A DNA stretch of 64,000 bases from Streptomyces puniciscabiei (GTDB taxonomy: Bacteria > Actinomycetota > Actinomycetes > Streptomycetales > Streptomycetaceae). A program made the position numbers and the translations under genes. The first letter of the stretch is position 1. Every line of letters starts with the position of its first letter. The notes beneath the pieces are model-generated. The model had not been told where the DNA came from and did no database searches. It saw only the letters and a list, made by a program, of their open reading frames with translations. Positions 61,578-64,000 of the stretch are shown in pieces. The DNA lies in assembly GCF_006715785.1 (NCBI RefSeq), contig NZ_VFNX01000003.1:310001-374000 (forward strand). The letters are read 5' to 3'.

Positions 61578-62914
61578 CATCTGCGTCCCCTCCGTACACC
61601 GACACCGGCCTGCTCGCACCCGGGTGGGGGCTGTCGGGCGCCGCGTCCGAGACCAGTGACCACGCGTATCTGCGGGCGCTGCTCGACGCCGAGGCCGCGC
61701 TGACCCGGGCGCAGGCCGCACTCGGACTCGCCCCGGCCGGAGCCGCGGCGGCGGTGACCGAGGCGGCCGTCCCGGAGCGGTTCGACATCCGGGACCTGGC
61801 CGCGCGGACCCCGGCCGGCGGCAACCCGGTCATCCCGCTGGTGGCCGACCTGACCAGGGCGGTCGGCGAGGAGTACGGCCCCTACGTCCACCGGGGCGCC
61901 ACCAGCCAGGACATCATGGACACCGCGACGATGCTGGTCGCCGCGCGCACCCTCGGCCTGGTCCTCGCCGACCTCGGGCGCACCGAGCGGGCGCTGGCCG
62001 GGCTCGCCGCCGGGCACCGGGAGACGGTGATGCCGGGACGGACGCTCACCCAGCACGCCGTACCGACCACGTTCGGTCTGAAGGCGGCCGGCTGGCGCTC
62101 ACTGGTCCTGGACGCGCTCGACCGCCTCACCGGGGTACGGGACTCGCTCCCCGCCCAACTCGGGGGCGCGGCCGGCACCCTGGCGGCCTTCCGGGCGTAC
62201 GGCGCCGAGGACCCCACCGCGCTGACGGGGGCGTACGCCCGCGAAGCCGGCCTCGCCGCACCGGAGTTGCCCTGGCACACGCTGCGCACGCCGATCGCCG
62301 ACCTGGCGGGGTGCCTGGCCTTCACGGCGGGGGCGGTGGGCAAGCTCGCCGTGGATGTGCTGACGCTGTCGCGCACCGAGATCGGCGAGGTGAGCGAGGG
62401 CAGCGGCGGCGGCTCGTCGGCCATGCCGCACAAGGCGAACCCGGTGCGCGCCACCCTCCTCCTGGCCGCCGCCCGGCGTGCCCCCCAGCTCGCGGCCACG
62501 CTGTACGGCTGCGTCGCCGCCGAGGACGAGCGGCCGGCCGGCGCCTGGCATGCCGAGTGGGAGCCGCTGCGCGACCTGCTCCGGCTGGTGGGCGGCGCGG
62601 CCGCCCACGCGGCCGAACTGGCCGAGGGGCTGCGTGTGCACCCCGCGGCGATGCGCCGGAACCTGGACATCACCCGGGGCCTGATCGTCTCGGAACGGCT
62701 GTCGGCCGCCCTCTCCCCCGTCCTCGGCCGGGCGCGTGCCAAGGAGCTGCTGACCGGGCTGGCCCGCCGCGCCCACGCCGAGGACCGCTCGCTACGGGAA
62801 CTCCTCGCGGAACAGGAGGAGCTGAAGGACATCGACCTGGACGACCTCTGCGCCCCGGCCCACTACACCGGCTTCGCCGGGACTCTCACCGACCTTGCCC
62901 TGGAGCGACGTTGA
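61574..62914 (+). CDS. pcaB: 3-carboxy-cis,cis-muconate cycloisomerase
   Basis: A 446-residue fumarase/aspartase-superfamily lyase that cyclises 3-carboxymuconate to 4-carboxymuconolactone. Conserved blocks are HRGATSQDIMDTATMLV, MPGRTLTQHAVPTTFGLKAA and the flexible catalytic-loop signature GSGGGSSAMPHKANPVR. The start is GTG at 61574 and the stop overlaps the pcaL TTG. Adenylosuccinate lyase is excluded by context. Confidence 0.95.
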   Translation: MTSASPPYTDTGLLAPGWGLSGAASETSDHAYLRALLDAEAALTRAQAALGLAPAGAAAAVTEAAVPERFDIRDLAARTPAGGNPVIPLVADLTRAVGEEYGPYVHRGATSQDIMDTATMLVAARTLGLVLADLGRTERALAGLAAGHRETVMPGRTLTQHAVPTTFGLKAAGWRSLVLDALDRLTGVRDSLPAQLGGAAGTLAAFRAYGAEDPTALTGAYAREAGLAAPELPWHTLRTPIADLAGCLAFTAGAVGKLAVDVLTLSRTEIGEVSEGSGGGSSAMPHKANPVRATLLLAAARRAPQLAATLYGCVAAEDERPAGAWHAEWEPLRDLLRLVGGAAAHAAELAEGLRVHPAAMRRNLDITRGLIVSERLSAALSPVLGRARAKELLTGLARRAHAEDRSLRELLAEQEELKDIDLDDLCAPAHYTGFAGTLTDLALERR

Positions 62915-64000
62915 CCGAGAAACTCCTCAACCACCTGGCGGAAGGTCCGGCTTCCGCGCCCCCGCTGCTGCTCGGATCCTCCCTGGGCACCTCGTACGCC
63001 CTGTGGGACGCGGTCGCGCCCGAGCTGTCGGCCGCCCACCGTGTGGTGCGCTGGGACCTGCCCGGCCATGGCGGGTCGGCGCCGGAGCTGATCGGACCGG
63101 GTGCGACCGTCGGCGACCTGGCCGCGCTGGTGCTGGCCCTCGCCGACGCGCTCGGCATCGACCGGTTCGCCTACGCGGGCGTCTCCCTCGGCGGCGCCGT
63201 CGGCCTGCACCTGGCCGTGCACCACCCCGACCGGCTGACCTCCCTGGCCGTGCTGTGCTCCTCCGCCCGCTTCGGCGACGCCACGGCCTGGCGGGAGCGG
63301 GCGGACCGGGTGCGCCGCGAGGGCATGGAGTGGCTGATGGAGAGCGCCGAAGCGCGCTGGTTCACGCCCGGCTTCACCGTGCCGAGGCTGGTGCGGGACC
63401 ACCGGGAGGCCGATCCGGAGGCGTACGCCGCGTGCTGCGACGCGCTCGCCGCGTTCGACCTGCGCGAGCGGCTCGGCGAGATCGCCGTACCGACGCTGCT
63501 GGTGGCGGGCAGGCAGGATCCCGCGACGCCGCCCGCGCATCTGCGGGAGATCGCCGACGCGGTGCCCGGCGCGACGCTGGTGGAGCTGCCCGGCGCCTCC
63601 CATCTGGCGCCCGCCCAGTGCCCGCGGGCCGTGCTGAGCGCGCTGCGCACCCAGCTCGACGGGCCGCCGGCCAGCGGGATGGCGGTGCGCCGGGAGGTGC
63701 TGGGCGACGCCCACGTGGACCGGGCGCAAGGCCGGCAGACCCCGATCACCGCGCGGTTCCAGGACTTCATCTCCCGCTACGCCTGGGGCGAGATCTGGAC
63801 CGATCCCACGCTGTCCCGGCGCGAGCGCAGCATGATCACGCTGACCGCGCTGGTCGCCCACGGCCACTACGACGAGCTGGCGATGCACGTCCGGGCGGCA
63901 CGCCGCAACGGCCTGACGCCCGAGGAGATCGGCGCGGTGCTGCTGCAGACCGCCGTCTACTGCGGGGTGCCGGCCGCCAACTCCGCCTTCACGACCGCCC
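62911..64000 (+). CDS. pcaL: PcaL: fused 3-oxoadipate enol-lactonase / 4-carboxymuconolactone decarboxylase, cut by window edge
   Basis: A bifunctional fusion of PcaD and PcaC; 363 residues are visible. The N-terminal alpha/beta-hydrolase (about 1-250) has LLLGSSLGTSYALWD, the nucleophile elbow YAGVSLGGAVGLHLA, the Asp region VAGRQDPATPP and the His in LPGASHLAP. The C-terminal carboxymuconolactone decarboxylase domain (from about 260) shows RFQDFISRYAWGEIWTDPTL, SMITLTALVAHGHYDELAMH and VLLQTAVYCGVPAAN, and runs off the right edge. The start is TTG at 62911, within the pcaB stop (TTGA). The fusion is characteristic of Streptomyces and some other actinobacteria. Confidence 0.95.
   Translation, partial: MTEKLLNHLAEGPASAPPLLLGSSLGTSYALWDAVAPELSAAHRVVRWDLPGHGGSAPELIGPGATVGDLAALVLALADALGIDRFAYAGVSLGGAVGLHLAVHHPDRLTSLAVLCSSARFGDATAWRERADRVRREGMEWLMESAEARWFTPGFTVPRLVRDHREADPEAYAACCDALAAFDLRERLGEIAVPTLLVAGRQDPATPPAHLREIADAVPGATLVELPGASHLAPAQCPRAVLSALRTQLDGPPASGMAVRREVLGDAHVDRAQGRQTPITARFQDFISRYAWGEIWTDPTLSRRERSMITLTALVAHGHYDELAMHVRAARRNGLTPEEIGAVLLQTAVYCGVPAANSAFTTA

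Overview
The window is high-GC (about 70-75 %) actinobacterial DNA, almost certainly Streptomyces. The evidence is codon usage, frequent GTG/TTG starts, an SsgA-like sporulation protein, a WhiB-like protein, an LPFR small protein, and a gene order that matches from memory the S. coelicolor stretch running from the hopanoid genes (about SCO6763) through idi (SCO6750) and ssgD (SCO6722) to the pca operon (SCO6704-6697). No tRNA, rRNA, transposase, phage gene or CRISPR array was seen. This is core or chromosome-arm-proximal DNA rather than a mobile island.

Left part (1-15,100), envelope and isoprenoids. A tightly coupled minus-strand hopanoid operon (hpnC, hpnD, a 42-codon small ORF, hpnE, a polyprenyl synthase cut by the left edge) makes squalene/hopanoid precursors. 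Next to it is a seven-gene minus-strand operon (4,371-11,373): a two-domain CDP-alcohol phosphotransferase (DUF5941 type), a nucleotidyltransferase, a glycerol-1-phosphate-dehydrogenase-like enzyme, a second CDP-alcohol phosphotransferase, a family-2 glycosyltransferase and a TagG/TagH-type ABC exporter. It looks like a complete but uncharacterised pathway that makes and exports a phosphodiester-linked envelope glycan or lipid. galE, a CDF metal exporter, idi and an RsbW-like kinase follow.

Middle (15,100-44,800), housekeeping and catabolism. It holds an enoyl-CoA hydratase, paired DJ-1/PfpI and GlxA-type genes, Tex, an ABC-F protein, a D-amino-acid-oxidase-like flavoprotein, two secreted peptidases, a PfkB kinase, an asparagine-type permease, and a fatty-acid oxidation block (MerR, FadB-like, FadA-like, CaiB/BaiF). 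After these come a saccharopine-dehydrogenase-like protein, endonuclease V, small conserved proteins, a secreted BNR-repeat protein and ssgD.

Right part (44,800-64,000). A second ABC-F gene sits behind a WblC/WhiB7-type promoter, a three-codon leader ORF and an RBS-sequestering hairpin, a textbook layout for antibiotic-induced attenuation. It is followed by a DDAH-like hydrolase, an acyl-ACP desaturase behind a triple 15-bp palindromic operator array, a WhiB-like protein, a VOC protein, a LacI regulator, a divergent NHEJ-type polymerase/ligase pair, a zinc alcohol dehydrogenase and a DUF3048 lipoprotein. Last is the protocatechuate/beta-ketoadipate regulon: pcaV divergent from pcaIJFHGBL, with pcaL cut by the right edge.

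A recurrent oddity is tandem-repeat DNA immediately 3' of minus-strand genes: a ~39-bp array after the GlxA-type gene, a ~0.8-kb C-rich array after an uncharacterised gene, and a 189-bp repeat after the LigD-type polymerase. Each array has a different sequence.
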